Numbered from the stretch's first letter, positions 9,236-19,002 are shown. The stretch: 64,000 bases of DNA from Burkholderia ambifaria AMMD (GCF_000203915.1 NC_008390.1:3224001-3288000); one strand, 5' to 3'. Numbers and translations: made by a program. The notes: generated by a model from the letters alone, not told the origin.

Positions 9236-10381
9236 TTACTGTTTCGACAGCGCGATATAGCGCGCGAGATGATGATCCTCGTCGCCGAGCTGGTGATCGA
9301 TCATCACCAGCCGCTTCGCGTAGTGCGACAGCGGCAGCTCCCACGTCATCCCGATCCCGCCGTGCAGCTGGATGCTTTCCTCGGCGACCAGCGTGCCGAT
9401 CCGGCCGATGCTGTACTTGGCCGCCGCGAGCGCGCGCTCGCGCACCGCACGCGGCGCCTCGAGCTGCGCGGCCGCGTTGATCACCGCCGAGCGCGCCTGC
9501 TCGACTTCGAGCAGCAGGTCGGCCATCCGGTGCTGCAGCGCCTGGAAGCTGCCGATCGGCATTCCGAACTGCTTGCGCGTGCGCAGGTAGTCGAGCGTGT
9601 ATTCCTTCGCGATGTCCATCGCGCCGAGCGCTTCGGCCGACAGCGCGAGCAGCCCGTAGCCGAGCACGCGTTCGAGCAGCGCGGCGCCCGCTTCGCCGTC
9701 GTGCGCATTCGGCGCGCCGAGCGCGGCATCGGCCGGCAGCGCGACGCGCTCGAAACGCACTTCGGCCGCGCGGCCGCCATCGATCTTCCGGTAGTCGCGC
9801 AGCGACACGCCCGGCGCGTCGGCCGGCACGACGAACAGGCCGATGCCGGCCGCGTCGTCGTCGTGACCGGACACGCGTGCGCTGACGACGAAGAACGCCG
9901 CCTGCGCGGCCTGGTCGACGACGCCCTTCGCGCCCGTCAGCACCCAGCCGTCGCCGACACGCTCGGCGCGCGTGCGCACCGTCGTCAGTTCGTAGTGCGA
10001 GCCCGGCTCGTCGTGCGCGAACGCGGCGCTCGCGCTGCCGTCGATCAGCGCGGCAAGCCGCTCGCGATGCGCGGCGCCGCCGGCGAGCGACAGCGCGCGG
10101 CCCGCGAGCAGCGCGCCGAGGAACGGCTCGACGACGAGCCCGCGCCCGAGGCATTCGAACACCACGGCGATGTCGAAGCCCGCGCCGCCGAAGCCGCCGT
10201 CGGCCTCGGCGAACAGCGCGCCGACCGCGCCCAGTTCGGCGAAGCGCTGCCACATCGTGCGATCGAACCCGTCGGCCGACTGCGCGATGCGATCGCGCAC
10301 CGGGAACGCGTACTGTTCGGCGATGAAGCGGTTCAACGTGTCCGCCAGCATCCGGCGGTCTTCTGTGTGCTGGAAATCCAT
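9236..10381 (-). CDS. Acyl-CoA dehydrogenase, small (PimD-like) subunit
   Basis: A 381-residue acyl-CoA dehydrogenase of the divergent type that pairs with a partner enzyme. The helical N-terminal domain begins MDFQHTEDRRML, the middle domain is degenerate, and the C-terminal domain has QLHGGIGMTWELPLSHYAKR. By analogy with PimC/PimD it may be the non-identical partner of the dehydrogenase encoded 14 bases upstream, forming a heteromeric FAD enzyme that makes the 2-enoyl-CoA. That pairing is inferred from adjacency and type; it could also act alone. Confidence 0.82.
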   Translation of the reverse strand: MDFQHTEDRRMLADTLNRFIAEQYAFPVRDRIAQSADGFDRTMWQRFAELGAVGALFAEADGGFGGAGFDIAVVFECLGRGLVVEPFLGALLAGRALSLAGGAAHRERLAALIDGSASAAFAHDEPGSHYELTTVRTRAERVGDGWVLTGAKGVVDQAAQAAFFVVSARVSGHDDDAAGIGLFVVPADAPGVSLRDYRKIDGGRAAEVRFERVALPADAALGAPNAHDGEAGAALLERVLGYGLLALSAEALGAMDIAKEYTLDYLRTRKQFGMPIGSFQALQHRMADLLLEVEQARSAVINAAAQLEAPRAVRERALAAAKYSIGRIGTLVAEESIQLHGGIGMTWELPLSHYAKRLVMIDHQLGDEDHHLARYIALSKQ

Positions 10382-10395
10382 CGTCGCGTCCCTCG

Positions 10396-11592
10396 TTACA
10401 GCCCGAGCATCATCTTCGCGATGATGTTCTTCTGGATCTCGTTCGAGCCGCCGAAGATCGACAGCTTGCGGTTGTTGAAGTACTGCTGCGCGGCGCTCGC
10501 GGCCTCCTCCGGGCCGATCGGCTCGCCGTCGTAGTCGGCGTCGAGCGCATCGTCGACGAACGGTTGCGCGTACGGCCCCATCGCGCGGCGCATCAGCGCG
10601 GTGATCTCCTGGCGGATCTGCGTGCCGCGGATTTTCAGCATCGAGCTCTCGGCCCCCGGCACGCCGCCGCCCGCGACCGCGGCCAGCACGCGCAGGTTGG
10701 TCGTGCGCATGTTCTCGAGTTCGATCTCGACGCGCGCGACGCGTGCCGCGAAGAACGGATCGTCCGCGAGCGGCCGGCCGTTCTTCGTGACCTTCGCGGC
10801 CACCGCGCGCAACCGCTCGAGCGCGGCCGTCGAGAAGCCGATGCCGGCGATGTTGGTGCGCTCGTACGTGAGCAGGTATTTCGCGCAGGTCCAGCCGCGG
10901 TTCTCTTCGCCGACCAGGTTCTCCACGGGCACGCGCACGTCGGTGAAGAACACTTCGTTCACCTCGTGCTCGCCGTCGAACGTGATGATCGGACGCACTT
11001 CGACACCGGGCGTGTTCATGTCGATCAGCAGGAAGCTGATGCCTTCCTGCTTGCGCACGTCGGTCGCGGTGCGCACGAGACAGAAGATCATGTTCGCGTA
11101 GTGACCGAGCGTGGTCCACGTCTTCTGGCCGTTCACGACGTAGTGATCGCCGTGGCGCACCGCGCTCGTCTTCACCGACGCGAGATCGGAACCGGCGCCC
11201 GGCTCCGAATAGCCCTGGCACCACCAGTCGGTGCCGTCGAGAATGCGCGGCAGCCAGTGGCGCTGCTGCGCTTCGCTGCCGTACTTGATCAGCACGGGCC
11301 CGAGCATGTTGACGCCGAACGGGACGATGCGCGGCGCGCCCGCGAGCGCGCATTCGTTGTCGAACAGGAACTTCTGCGCGACGCTCCAGCCGGGGCCGCC
11401 GAACTCGCGCGGCCAGTGGCTCGCGAGCCAGCCGCGGGCGTTCAGGATCGCGTGCCATTCGCGCATGTCGTCGCGCGTCAGATGCAGGCCGCCCTTCACC
11501 TTGCGCGCGGTGCGCGCCGGCAGTTCGGCGGCGAGAAAGCGCTGCACGTCCGCGCGGAACGCTTCCTCTTCGGGAGTGAAATTGAGGTCCAT
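10396..11592 (-). CDS. Acyl-CoA dehydrogenase, large (PimC-like) subunit
   Basis: A 398-residue acyl-CoA dehydrogenase with the well-conserved FAD/substrate motifs WWCQGYSEPGAGSDLAS and VNGQKTWTT, and a C-terminal FGGSNEIQKNIIAKMMLGL ending. It starts 29 bases after the hydratase/dehydrogenase stop. It resembles the PimC type of dehydrogenase from dicarboxylate degradation operons. With the neighbouring smaller dehydrogenase it should catalyse the first oxidation step of beta-oxidation, passing electrons to ETF. Chain-length and substrate preference cannot be told from sequence. Confidence 0.85.
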   Translation of the reverse strand: MDLNFTPEEEAFRADVQRFLAAELPARTARKVKGGLHLTRDDMREWHAILNARGWLASHWPREFGGPGWSVAQKFLFDNECALAGAPRIVPFGVNMLGPVLIKYGSEAQQRHWLPRILDGTDWWCQGYSEPGAGSDLASVKTSAVRHGDHYVVNGQKTWTTLGHYANMIFCLVRTATDVRKQEGISFLLIDMNTPGVEVRPIITFDGEHEVNEVFFTDVRVPVENLVGEENRGWTCAKYLLTYERTNIAGIGFSTAALERLRAVAAKVTKNGRPLADDPFFAARVARVEIELENMRTTNLRVLAAVAGGGVPGAESSMLKIRGTQIRQEITALMRRAMGPYAQPFVDDALDADYDGEPIGPEEAASAAQQYFNNRKLSIFGGSNEIQKNIIAKMMLGL

Positions 11593-11621
11593 CGTAAGTC
11601 CGTTGCGAAGGCGGTGGGCGT

Positions 11622-13757
11622 TCAGTCGATGTGGTTCAGGCTCGCGAAATCCGCGCCGCGCTCGACCAGCTCGACGATCAGCGGCGAAGGCTTCCAGAAC
11701 AGCGGATCCTCGTTCGCGAACGCGCGAATGTCGGCGAGCACGTTCGCGAGGCCGACCGTGTCCGCGTAGTGCATCGGGCCGCCGCGATAGCGCGGGAAGC
11801 CGTAGCCGTGCAGGAACACCGCGTCGACGTCGAGCGGGCGCAGCGCGATCTTCTCGTGCACGACGTTCGCGCCTTCGTTGATCATCGCGGCGAGGTAGCG
11901 GCGCAGGATCTCGTCGTCGCTGAACGCGCGCGGCGTGATGCCCTTCTTCGCGCGCTCGTCGGCGACGATGGCCTCGACTTCCGGGTCCGGCGTGCCGACG
12001 CGTGCGCCGTCCGGGTACAGGTAGTAGCCGCGCGCGGTCTTCTGCCCGAACCAGCCGCGCTCGCACAGCCGGTCGGAAATTTCCACGTAGCGCGCGCGCG
12101 GGTCGCGCGTCGCCGCGCGGCGCTTGCGGGTCGCCCAGCCGATGTCGCCGCCCGCGAGATCGACGACCTGGAACGGTCCCATCGGGAAGCCGAATTCGCG
12201 CACCGCGCGATCGATCTGGTACGGCGACGCGCCGTCCTCCATCAGGTAGTCGGCCGCGGTGCGGTAGACCGCGAGGATCCGGTTGCCGATGAAGCCGTCG
12301 CACACGCCCGCGCGCACCGGCGTCTTCTTCAGCTGCTTCGCGAGCGCGAACGCCGTCGCGACGACCTCCGCGCTCACGCGGGCCGGCACGACGATCTCGA
12401 GCAGCTTCATCACGTTGGCCGGCGAGAAGAAATGCAGGCCGATCACGTCGGCCGGCCGGTCGATGCTGGCCGCCAGCTCGTCGATGTCGAGATACGACGT
12501 GTTGGTCGCGAGCACCGCGCCCGGCTTGCACACGCGCGCGAGTTCGGCGAACACCGCCTGCTTCACGGCCATGTCCTCGAACACGGCCTCGATCACGACG
12601 TCGGCCTGCGCGAGCGCGTCGTACGACGTGCTGCCCTTGAAGCGCGCAAGCCGCGCCGCATGCGCGGCCGGCGTCATCCGGCCCTTCGCGACGAGACCGT
12701 CGTAGACCTTCTCGACGTGCGCGCGCCCGCGTGCGAGCGCCGCTTCGTCGCGCTCGATCATCGTCACGGGCAGCCCGGCATCGAGCGCCGCGACCGCGAT
12801 CCCCGCGCCCATCGTGCCGCCGCCGACCACGCCGATCCGCTCGACCGGACGCGCGCTCGCGCGGCGCGCCTCGGGCGCCTTCGCCGCCTCACGCTCCGCG
12901 AAGAACGCGTGCACGAGGCCCGCGCGCTGCGGGCTGTCGATGCACTGCAGGAACAGGCTGCGCTCGAGCTTCATCCCCGCGTCGAACGACTGCGTGAGCG
13001 CGGCCTCGACCGCGTCGACGATCTTCGCCGGCGAGAACAGGCCGCGCGACTTCTTCGGCAAATCGGCGCGCGCCGCGTCGATCGCGGCCTGCGCGCTCAC
13101 GCGATCGGCGAGCCCCCGCGCATCGCGCGTGCGCCGTGCCGGCGCGCCGAGCGACACGAGTTCCTGCGCATAGGCCAGGCCTTCGGCGAGCGTGTCGTCG
13201 CTGTGCGCGAGGCGATCGATGAGGCCGAGCGCGAGCGCTTCGTCGGCGCTTGCGTGACGCCCCGTCAGCATCAGGTCGAGCGCGGCCTTCGCGCCGATCA
13301 GGCGCGGCGCGCGCTGCGTGCCGCCCGCGCCGGGCAGCAGGCCGAGCGTGACTTCGGGCAGCCCGAGCTTCGCGCCGGGCACCGCGAGCCGGTAATGCGC
13401 GGCGAGCGCGACCTCGAGGCCACCGCCGAGCGTCGCGCCGTGGAGCGCGACCACGACCGGCTTCGCGCTCGACTCGATTTGCTCGCACACGTCGGGCAGC
13501 GACGGCGGCACCGGCGGCTTGCCGAATTCGCGGATGTCGGCGCCCGCGATGAAGTTGCGGCCTGCGCCGACGATCAGCACCGCGCGGATCGCGTCGTCGG
13601 TCTGCGCGGCGTCGAGCGCGTCGGAAAGGCCGCGCCGCACGTCGGCGGACAACGCATTGACGGGCGGATGGTCGATCGTGACGACGAGCACCTTGTCGCG
13701 CCGTTCGCGCGTGACGGTGCCGGCGCGGGAGGGTTCGGGGGAAGCGGTTGAATGCAT
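11622..13757 (-). CDS. Bifunctional enoyl-CoA hydratase / 3-hydroxyacyl-CoA dehydrogenase
   Basis: A 711-residue FadJ/PimF-type fusion. The N-terminal crotonase domain spans about 15-210 (oxyanion segment [15 protein letters not shown], then [20 protein letters not shown]). The NAD-binding domain begins near residue 300 with [10 protein letters not shown], followed by two 3-hydroxyacyl-CoA dehydrogenase C-terminal domains ([24 protein letters not shown] near the end). It hydrates the enoyl-CoA and oxidises the hydroxyacyl-CoA. GGAGA precedes the ATG. It is the first gene of a four-gene operon with gaps of 14-30 bases, divergent from a LysR regulator. No thiolase is in the cluster. Confidence 0.92.
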   Translation of the reverse strand: MHSTASPEPSRAGTVTRERRDKVLVVTIDHPPVNALSADVRRGLSDALDAAQTDDAIRAVLIVGAGRNFIAGADIREFGKPPVPPSLPDVCEQIESSAKPVVVALHGATLGGGLEVALAAHYRLAVPGAKLGLPEVTLGLLPGAGGTQRAPRLIGAKAALDLMLTGRHASADEALALGLIDRLAHSDDTLAEGLAYAQELVSLGAPARRTRDARGLADRVSAQAAIDAARADLPKKSRGLFSPAKIVDAVEAALTQSFDAGMKLERSLFLQCIDSPQRAGLVHAFFAEREAAKAPEARRASARPVERIGVVGGGTMGAGIAVAALDAGLPVTMIERDEAALARGRAHVEKVYDGLVAKGRMTPAAHAARLARFKGSTSYDALAQADVVIEAVFEDMAVKQAVFAELARVCKPGAVLATNTSYLDIDELAASIDRPADVIGLHFFSPANVMKLLEIVVPARVSAEVVATAFALAKQLKKTPVRAGVCDGFIGNRILAVYRTAADYLMEDGASPYQIDRAVREFGFPMGPFQVVDLAGGDIGWATRKRRAATRDPRARYVEISDRLCERGWFGQKTARGYYLYPDGARVGTPDPEVEAIVADERAKKGITPRAFSDDEILRRYLAAMINEGANVVHEKIALRPLDVDAVFLHGYGFPRYRGGPMHYADTVGLANVLADIRAFANEDPLFWKPSPLIVELVERGADFASLNHID

Positions 13758-13868
13758 CGTGTCTCCAGTGCGGTACGCCGGGCGGCAGCCGCGGGACGGG
13801 CCGGCGGCGCCGGTTCCGGGATCCCGCGCGGCGGGAAACGATCCGGCGTGGTTGCCGGGGATGACTCG

Positions 13869-13897
13869 ATTCTCGATTGATCGAGATTCATTGACAA
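13869..13897 (-). promoter_or_regulatory. Candidate sigma-70 promoter of the beta-oxidation operon
   Basis: The minus strand reads TTGTCA (13897-13892), 17 bases, then GAGAAT (13874-13869), upstream of the ATG at 13757. A dyad (13871-13886) overlaps the spacer and -10, a normal place for an operator. It is judged only by resemblance to the consensus. Confidence 0.4.
13871..13886. promoter_or_regulatory. Dyad, candidate LysR operator
   Basis: Perfect inverted repeat TCTCGAT-TG-ATCGAGA in the divergent region between the beta-oxidation operon and its LysR gene. It fits the short AT-containing dyads bound by LysR proteins and overlaps the proposed operon promoter. Confidence 0.5.
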
Positions 13898-13918
13898 TTC
13901 CCGCATGCCTTTACAAGC

Positions 13919-13937
13919 TGTCAAGTCTGACTTGACA
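13919..13937. promoter_or_regulatory. Dyad, candidate LysR autoregulatory site
   Basis: Perfect 19-base palindrome TGTCAAGTC-T-GACTTGACA, with 9-bp arms, 49 bases upstream of the LysR start codon and 33 bases from the other dyad. With that dyad it could form the recognition/activation site pair typical of LysR regulators. Confidence 0.55.
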
Positions 13938-13985
13938 TTGAATGCTTTCGAACCGTTAAACGGGACGGATCAGGAGACACCGGAC

Positions 13986-14948
13986 ATGGACCTGAACGCG
14001 CTGACGCTGCTCGTCGAGATCCTCGACGCGGGCAATCTGAGCAAGGCCGCGCAGCGGCTCAAGGTGAGCCGCGCGAACGTCAGCTACCGGCTGAACCAGC
14101 TCGAACGCTCGATCGGCCAGCAGCTCGTGCGCCGCACGACGCGCCGCATCGAGCCGACCGAGATCGGGCTGAAGCTGTACGAGCACGGCCGGCGCATCCG
14201 CAACGAACTGCTGGCCGCGCAGGAGTCGGTGACGACGCTCGGCCAGGACCTGCAGGGCCGCGTGCGGCTGTCGGTGCCGAGCGGCTACGGGCAGATGGTG
14301 ATGTCCGACTGGCTGCTGGCGTTCAAGCGGCTGCATCCGGGCATCGTGCTCGACGTGGTGTTCGAGAATCGCGTGGAAGACCTGATGCGCGACGAGATCG
14401 ACATCGCGGTGCGCGTGATGCCGGAGCCGCCGCAGAACCTCGTCGCGCGCGACATGGGGGCGGTGCGCTACGTTGCGTGCGCGTCGGCCGCGTTCGCGGC
14501 CGCGCACGGGATGCCGGCGAGCCTCGGCGCGCTGGCCGCCGCGCCGGTCGTCACCGCGACCGTGATGGGGCGGCAGTTGCGGATCGCCGCGTATCTCGGC
14601 GACGAGCGCCACGAGGTGCTGCTCGAGCCGACGCTGATTTCGGAGAACTTCCTGTTCCTGCGCCAGGCGATCCTCGCCGGGATCGGCGTCGGCATCGTGC
14701 CCGACTACGTGGTGCAGGAAGACATGCGGCGCGGCATGGTCGTCACGTCGCTCGACGCGTACCGGCTCAGCATCTTCGGCACGCACATGTACATGCTGTA
14801 CATGCCCAACCGGCACCACACGCGTGCGACCGCAACGTTCATAGAGTTCATCCTCGAACAGGCCGGAAAGACCGGCCGGGGCGGGCCGGGCGCGATGCGT
14901 CAGGGTTTCCTGTCGGATGACAATCCGCCGCCCGCACGGCGACAATAG
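13986..14948 (+). CDS. LysR-family regulator divergent from the beta-oxidation operon
   Basis: A 320-residue LysR protein. The winged helix is at residues 3-60 (ILDAGNLSKAAQRLKVSRANVSYRLNQLERSIG), followed by a substrate-binding domain. An ATG at 13986 preceded by GGAG is chosen over upstream codons because it starts at the normal MDLNALTLL. Its divergent position suggests it activates or represses the beta-oxidation operon in response to the acid or its CoA ester. Two palindromes in the shared promoter region are candidate binding sites. Confidence 0.88.
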   Translation: MDLNALTLLVEILDAGNLSKAAQRLKVSRANVSYRLNQLERSIGQQLVRRTTRRIEPTEIGLKLYEHGRRIRNELLAAQESVTTLGQDLQGRVRLSVPSGYGQMVMSDWLLAFKRLHPGIVLDVVFENRVEDLMRDEIDIAVRVMPEPPQNLVARDMGAVRYVACASAAFAAAHGMPASLGALAAAPVVTATVMGRQLRIAAYLGDERHEVLLEPTLISENFLFLRQAILAGIGVGIVPDYVVQEDMRRGMVVTSLDAYRLSIFGTHMYMLYMPNRHHTRATATFIEFILEQAGKTGRGGPGAMRQGFLSDDNPPPARRQ

Positions 14949-15018
14949 CGCGCCGCCCGTGCGGAGCGCGTGCCGCGCACACGCCGCCGCCTTCGAATTC
15001 ACCGTTGCCGAGGGTTCA

Positions 15019-16899
15019 ATGTTCGATCGGATTCGTCCGCATTCGCGTCCCTGGACGCTCGCCGCCGCAGTCGCATTCGCACTCGTCGCCTTCGGTGCCG
15101 GCTGCACGTCACCGTCCGCGCCGTCGGGCGCCGTCGTCCCGGTCGCCGCCGCATCGGGCGCCGCCGTGCCGCTGCCCGGCGTTCACTCCCCCGAACTGTC
15201 GTCGGGCTGGACCGACAAGCCGGGCTGGACCTCGCAGCACGCGATGATCGCGGCCGCGAACCCGCTCGCGACGCAGGCCGGCTACGACATGCTGAAGGCC
15301 GGCGGCACCGCGATCGACGCGGCGATCGCGACGCAGATGGTGCTCGCGCTCGTCGAGCCGCAATCGTCGGGCATCGGCGGCGGCGCGTTCATGCTGTATT
15401 TCGACGGCCACGCGACGCAGGCGTACGACGGCCGCGAGACCGCGCCGGCCGCCGCCACCGAGCGCCTGTTCTACGGGCCGACCGGCCAGCCGATGCGCTT
15501 CTACGAAGGTGTCGTCGGCGGGCGCTCGGTCGGCACGCCGGGCGTGCTGCGGATGCTCGACGCCGCGCATCGCGCGCACGGCAAGCTGCCGTGGCGCCGG
15601 CTGTTCCAGCCCGCGATCCGGCTCGCCGAGCACGGCTTCACGATCAGCCCGCGGCTGGCGATGCTGATCGCGAACGACAAGTACCTGATGAACGACCCGG
15701 CCGCGCGCGCGTACTTCTACAACGACGACGGCACGCCGAAGGCGGCCGGCACCGTGCTGAAGAACCCCGCGCTCGCGACCGTGCTGCGCCAGGTCGCCGA
15801 CCGCGGCGCGAACGCGTTCTACACCGGCGCGATCGCGCGCGACATCGTCGCGAAGGTGCGCAAGCACCCGACCAATCCGGGTCTGCTGTCGCTGCAGGAT
15901 CTCGCGCGCTACAAGGCGAAGGTGCGTGCGCCGCTGTGTACCGACTACCGGCGCTCGGTGGTGTGCGGGATGCCGCCGCCGTCGTCGGGCGGCCTCGCGA
16001 TCGCGCAGATGCTCGGCATCCTGGAGACGATGCCCGACTGGCAGCAGATCGGCGCGCAGAAGCCGGTGCGCAACGAGGTCGGCTACGAGCCGACGCCGTT
16101 CGCCGCGCATCTGTTCAGCGAGGCCGGCCGCCTCGCGTTCGCGGACCGCGCGCGCTACGTCGCCGATCCCGATTTCGCGCCGCTGCCGGGCGGCAGTTGG
16201 GCGAGCCTCACCGACAAGGCCTACCTCGCGCAGCGTGCGCGCCTGATCGGCGACAACAGCATGGGCGTCGCGCAGGCCGGCACGCCGCAGGGCGCGGCGC
16301 TCGCGCTGGCCGACGACCGCAGCCCCGAATTGCCGTCGACCTCCGACATCGCGATCGTCGACCGCTACGGTCAGGCGCTGTCGATGACGACCAGCGTCGA
16401 GGACGCGTTCGGTTCGCGGCTGATGGTGCGCGGCTTCATGCTGAACAACCAGCTCACCGATTTCTCGTTCGTGTCGAGCGAGAACGGCCGGCCGGTCGCG
16501 AACCGTGTGCAACCCGGCAAGCGGCCGCGCTCGGCGATGTCGCCGGAGCTCGTGTTCGACCAGAAGACGAAGCAGGTGACGATGATCGTCGGCTCGGCCG
16601 GCGGCCCCGCGATCATCAACCACGTCGCGAAAACGCTGATCGGCGTGCTCGACTGGGGGATGACGATGCAGCAGGCGATCGCGCTGCCGAACGTCGGGTC
16701 GACGAACGGACCGACGCAGCTCGAGCGCGGCCGCGTGTCGGACGCGCTCGTCGACGGGCTGAAGGGACGTGGGCACGACGTGCAGGTCGTCGAGTTGAAC
16801 TCGGGACTGCAGGGGATCCAGCGGCTGAACCTGCAGGGTCAGACGGTGTGGTTCGGCGGCGCGGATCCGCGGCGCGAAGGAGTCGCGATGGGGGATTGA
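15019..16899 (+). CDS. ggt: Gamma-glutamyltransferase, predicted lipoprotein
   Basis: A 626-residue Ntn-hydrolase proenzyme that cleaves or transfers the gamma-glutamyl group of glutathione. The autoprocessing nucleophile is T441 in LPSTSDIAIVD, just before the small subunit; GGPAIINHV and the SVEDAFGSRL segment line the active site. The N-terminus is a signal peptide ending in a lipobox (AFGAGC, C29), so it is probably lipid-anchored in the envelope, where many homologues are soluble periplasmic proteins. It stands alone on the plus strand, downstream of the LysR gene. Confidence 0.92.
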   Translation: MFDRIRPHSRPWTLAAAVAFALVAFGAGCTSPSAPSGAVVPVAAASGAAVPLPGVHSPELSSGWTDKPGWTSQHAMIAAANPLATQAGYDMLKAGGTAIDAAIATQMVLALVEPQSSGIGGGAFMLYFDGHATQAYDGRETAPAAATERLFYGPTGQPMRFYEGVVGGRSVGTPGVLRMLDAAHRAHGKLPWRRLFQPAIRLAEHGFTISPRLAMLIANDKYLMNDPAARAYFYNDDGTPKAAGTVLKNPALATVLRQVADRGANAFYTGAIARDIVAKVRKHPTNPGLLSLQDLARYKAKVRAPLCTDYRRSVVCGMPPPSSGGLAIAQMLGILETMPDWQQIGAQKPVRNEVGYEPTPFAAHLFSEAGRLAFADRARYVADPDFAPLPGGSWASLTDKAYLAQRARLIGDNSMGVAQAGTPQGAALALADDRSPELPSTSDIAIVDRYGQALSMTTSVEDAFGSRLMVRGFMLNNQLTDFSFVSSENGRPVANRVQPGKRPRSAMSPELVFDQKTKQVTMIVGSAGGPAIINHVAKTLIGVLDWGMTMQQAIALPNVGSTNGPTQLERGRVSDALVDGLKGRGHDVQVVELNSGLQGIQRLNLQGQTVWFGGADPRREGVAMGD

Positions 16900-17110
16900 G
16901 GCTGCGGAAGCGGTGCGGCCCGCGCATGCGGTATCAGACTGGCAACCTTGCTCATGCCGAAAATGGCCATGCCCAGACAGGGTGAACAAGATACGCTCCG
17001 AGCGCCCTTCCCGCTTCCACCGCAATGCCTTTCGCTGAACCGGATCGCGCATCCGGTCAGATGACGATTGTCGTACGCATGCGCGAGCAGAGCAGCAGCC
17101 GCGCCAACGA

Positions 17111-17140
17111 AAAAGCCCGCATCGCTGCGGGCTTTTCTTT
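17111..17140 (-). terminator. Terminator at the end of lipB-lipA (bidirectional)
   Basis: Perfect 11-bp arms (AAAAGCCCGCA at 17111-17121 and TGCGGGCTTTT at 17126-17136) with a 4-base loop and T-runs on both sides. It lies 39 bases past the lipA stop and also faces ggt transcription. The rest of the 279-base gap between ggt and lipA holds nothing I can identify. Confidence 0.85.
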
Positions 17141-17178
17141 TCGACTGCGTGGCTGCCGCAGAGAGGCGGACGCGGCGC

Positions 17179-18171
17179 TCAGACCACCCCGGCTCCATGC
17201 GCCTGCAGATCGGCGTGATAGCTCGAACGCACCATCGCGCCAACCGCCGCGTGCGTGAAGCCCATCTTGTACGCCTCTTCCTCGTACATCTTGAACGTAT
17301 CCGGATGCACGTACGCACGCACCGGCAGGTGGTGCTCCGACGGCTGCAGGTACTGGCCGATCGTCAGCATGTCGACGTCGTGCGCGCGCAGGTCGCGCAT
17401 CACCTGCAGGATTTCCTCTTCCGTCTCGCCGAGGCCGACCATCAGCCCCGACTTCGTCGCGACGTCCGGATGCAGCGCCTTGAAGTCCTTCAGGAGCTTC
17501 AGCGAGTGCGCGTAGTCCGAACCCGGGCGCGCTTCCTTGTACAGGCGCGGCACCGTTTCGAGGTTGTGGTTCATCACGTCGGGCGGCGCCGCGTTCAGGA
17601 TCGAGATCGCGCGGTCGAGACGGCCGCGGAAGTCGGGCGTCAGGATCTCGATGCGCGTTTCCGGCGACTGCTCGCGCACTTCGCGGATGCACTCGACGAA
17701 GTGGCCCGCGCCGCCGTCGCGCAGGTCGTCGCGGTCGACGCTCGTGATCACCACGTACTTGAGCTTCAGCGCGGCGATCGTGCGCGCGAGGTTCTTCGGT
17801 TCATCCGCGTCGAGCGGATCGGGGCGGCCGTGGCCGACGTCGCAAAACGGGCAGCGGCGCGTGCACTTGTCGCCCATGATCATGAACGTGGCGGTGCCCT
17901 TGCCGAAGCATTCGCCGATGTTCGGGCAGCTCGCTTCCTCGCACACCGTATGCAGGTTGTGCTCGCGCAGGATCGTCTTGATCTCGTTGAAGCGCGAACT
18001 GCCGGTGGCCGCCTTCACGCGGATCCACTCCGGCTTCTTCAGCTTCTCGATCGGAATGACCTTGATCGGGATGCGCGCCGTCTTCGCCTGCGCCTTCTGC
18101 TTGGCGGTCGGATCGTAGGCTGCGGTCGCGGCCGAATCGGCCGGTGCGGGGGAAGCGGTAACGTCAGTCAT
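17179..18171 (-). CDS. lipA: Lipoyl synthase
   Basis: A 330-residue radical-SAM enzyme that inserts two sulfurs into protein-bound octanoyl groups. The auxiliary [4Fe-4S] ligands are C77, C82 and C88 ([12 protein letters not shown]), and the radical-SAM cluster is C103, C107 and C110 (CTRRCPFC). The C-terminal RSSYHAD holds the serine ligand of the auxiliary cluster. The ATG at 18171 overlaps the end of lipB by 8 bases, indicating translational coupling. With LipB it supplies lipoate to 2-oxoacid dehydrogenases and the glycine cleavage system. Confidence 0.97.
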   Translation of the reverse strand: MTDVTASPAPADSAATAAYDPTAKQKAQAKTARIPIKVIPIEKLKKPEWIRVKAATGSSRFNEIKTILREHNLHTVCEEASCPNIGECFGKGTATFMIMGDKCTRRCPFCDVGHGRPDPLDADEPKNLARTIAALKLKYVVITSVDRDDLRDGGAGHFVECIREVREQSPETRIEILTPDFRGRLDRAISILNAAPPDVMNHNLETVPRLYKEARPGSDYAHSLKLLKDFKALHPDVATKSGLMVGLGETEEEILQVMRDLRAHDVDMLTIGQYLQPSEHHLPVRAYVHPDTFKMYEEEAYKMGFTHAAVGAMVRSSYHADLQAHGAGVV

Positions 18172-18919
18172 TCGAATGTTCCAGTGCCTGCGGCTTGTCG
18201 GCGGCCGCGGATTCGCCATCGAGGTTGGCAATCAGACGCCCCACCAGCGTGTGGGCGACGTCGTTCCAGTCGGCGGCAACCTCGAGGCTCGCCATGTCGA
18301 CGGTTTCCAGTCCGGCATAGCCGCACGGGTTGATCGCAAGGAACGGGCGCAGATCCATCTTCACGTTCAGGCTCAGCCCGTGATAGCTGCAGCCGTTGCG
18401 GATCTTCAGCCCGAGGGCCGCGATCTTCGCGCCTTCGTGCACGCCGGAAGCCACGTAGATGCCCGGCGCGCCCGCCTTGCGGACCGAAGCGAGATTATAC
18501 GCCGCGAGGGTTTCGATCACGGCCTCCTCGATCTTCGTCACGAGCGTGCGCACCATCAGCTTGCGCCGGCGCAGGTCGAGCAGCAGGTAGACGACGATCT
18601 GGCCGGGGCCGTGGTAGGTGATTTGTCCGCCGCGGTCGACCTTGACGAGCGGCACGCCGCTGTCGGCCACCAGCAGGTGGGCCGGGTCGCCGGCCTGGCC
18701 GAGCGTGTAGACGGGCGGATGCTCGACGACCCAGATTTCGTCGCCTGTGTCGGCCGTGCGCGTGTCGGTGAACGCACGCATCGCGTCGAAGCTCGTCTGG
18801 TACGCCTCGCTGCCCCGCCAGCGCACGGTGACCGGCACGGCGGGCTGAACCGGAGACCCGGCGGGCGATTCGGAAACGGCGACGGGCGTGGACACGATGG
18901 AAACCGGCGAGACGGACAT
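18164..18919 (-). CDS. lipB: Octanoyl-ACP:protein N-octanoyltransferase
   Basis: A 251-residue cofactor transferase that moves octanoate from ACP to lipoyl domains, the first step of lipoate synthesis. It has the [16 protein letters not shown] motif, the catalytic lysine in KIAALGLKI (K165) and the acyl-accepting C199 in INPCGYAG. It has about 30 extra N-terminal residues compared with the common 210-220 residue length. No ribosome binding site precedes the ATG, and a -10-like TAAACT ends 7 bases upstream, so translation may be leaderless. Confidence 0.95.
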   Translation of the reverse strand: MSVSPVSIVSTPVAVSESPAGSPVQPAVPVTVRWRGSEAYQTSFDAMRAFTDTRTADTGDEIWVVEHPPVYTLGQAGDPAHLLVADSGVPLVKVDRGGQITYHGPGQIVVYLLLDLRRRKLMVRTLVTKIEEAVIETLAAYNLASVRKAGAPGIYVASGVHEGAKIAALGLKIRNGCSYHGLSLNVKMDLRPFLAINPCGYAGLETVDMASLEVAADWNDVAHTLVGRLIANLDGESAAADKPQALEHSND

Positions 18920-18926
18920 GGGCGGT

Positions 18927-18932
18927 AGTTTA
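18927..18932 (-). promoter_or_regulatory. Candidate -10 element of lipB
   Basis: TAAACT on the minus strand, 7 bases before the lipB ATG. If used, transcription would begin at or next to the start codon. No convincing -35 is visible. Confidence 0.3.
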
Positions 18933-18967
18933 CCGAAAACCCATGGGTCTCGCCGGCCGGGGAAAGG

Positions 18968-18988
18968 GACGGATCACGAGGATCCGTC
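18968..18988. other. Inverted repeat after the DUF2917 gene
   Basis: GACGGATC (18968-18975) pairs with GATCCGTC (18981-18988) with a 5-base loop, 15 bases past the DUF2917 stop. No T-run follows, so a terminator role is uncertain. Confidence 0.3.
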
Positions 18989-19002
18989 GGAGGAAAGGTC
19001 CG

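Noticed and set aside
18968..18988. Inverted repeat as a terminator for the DUF2917 gene
   Set aside because: There is no T-run on either strand, so only an inverted repeat is recorded.
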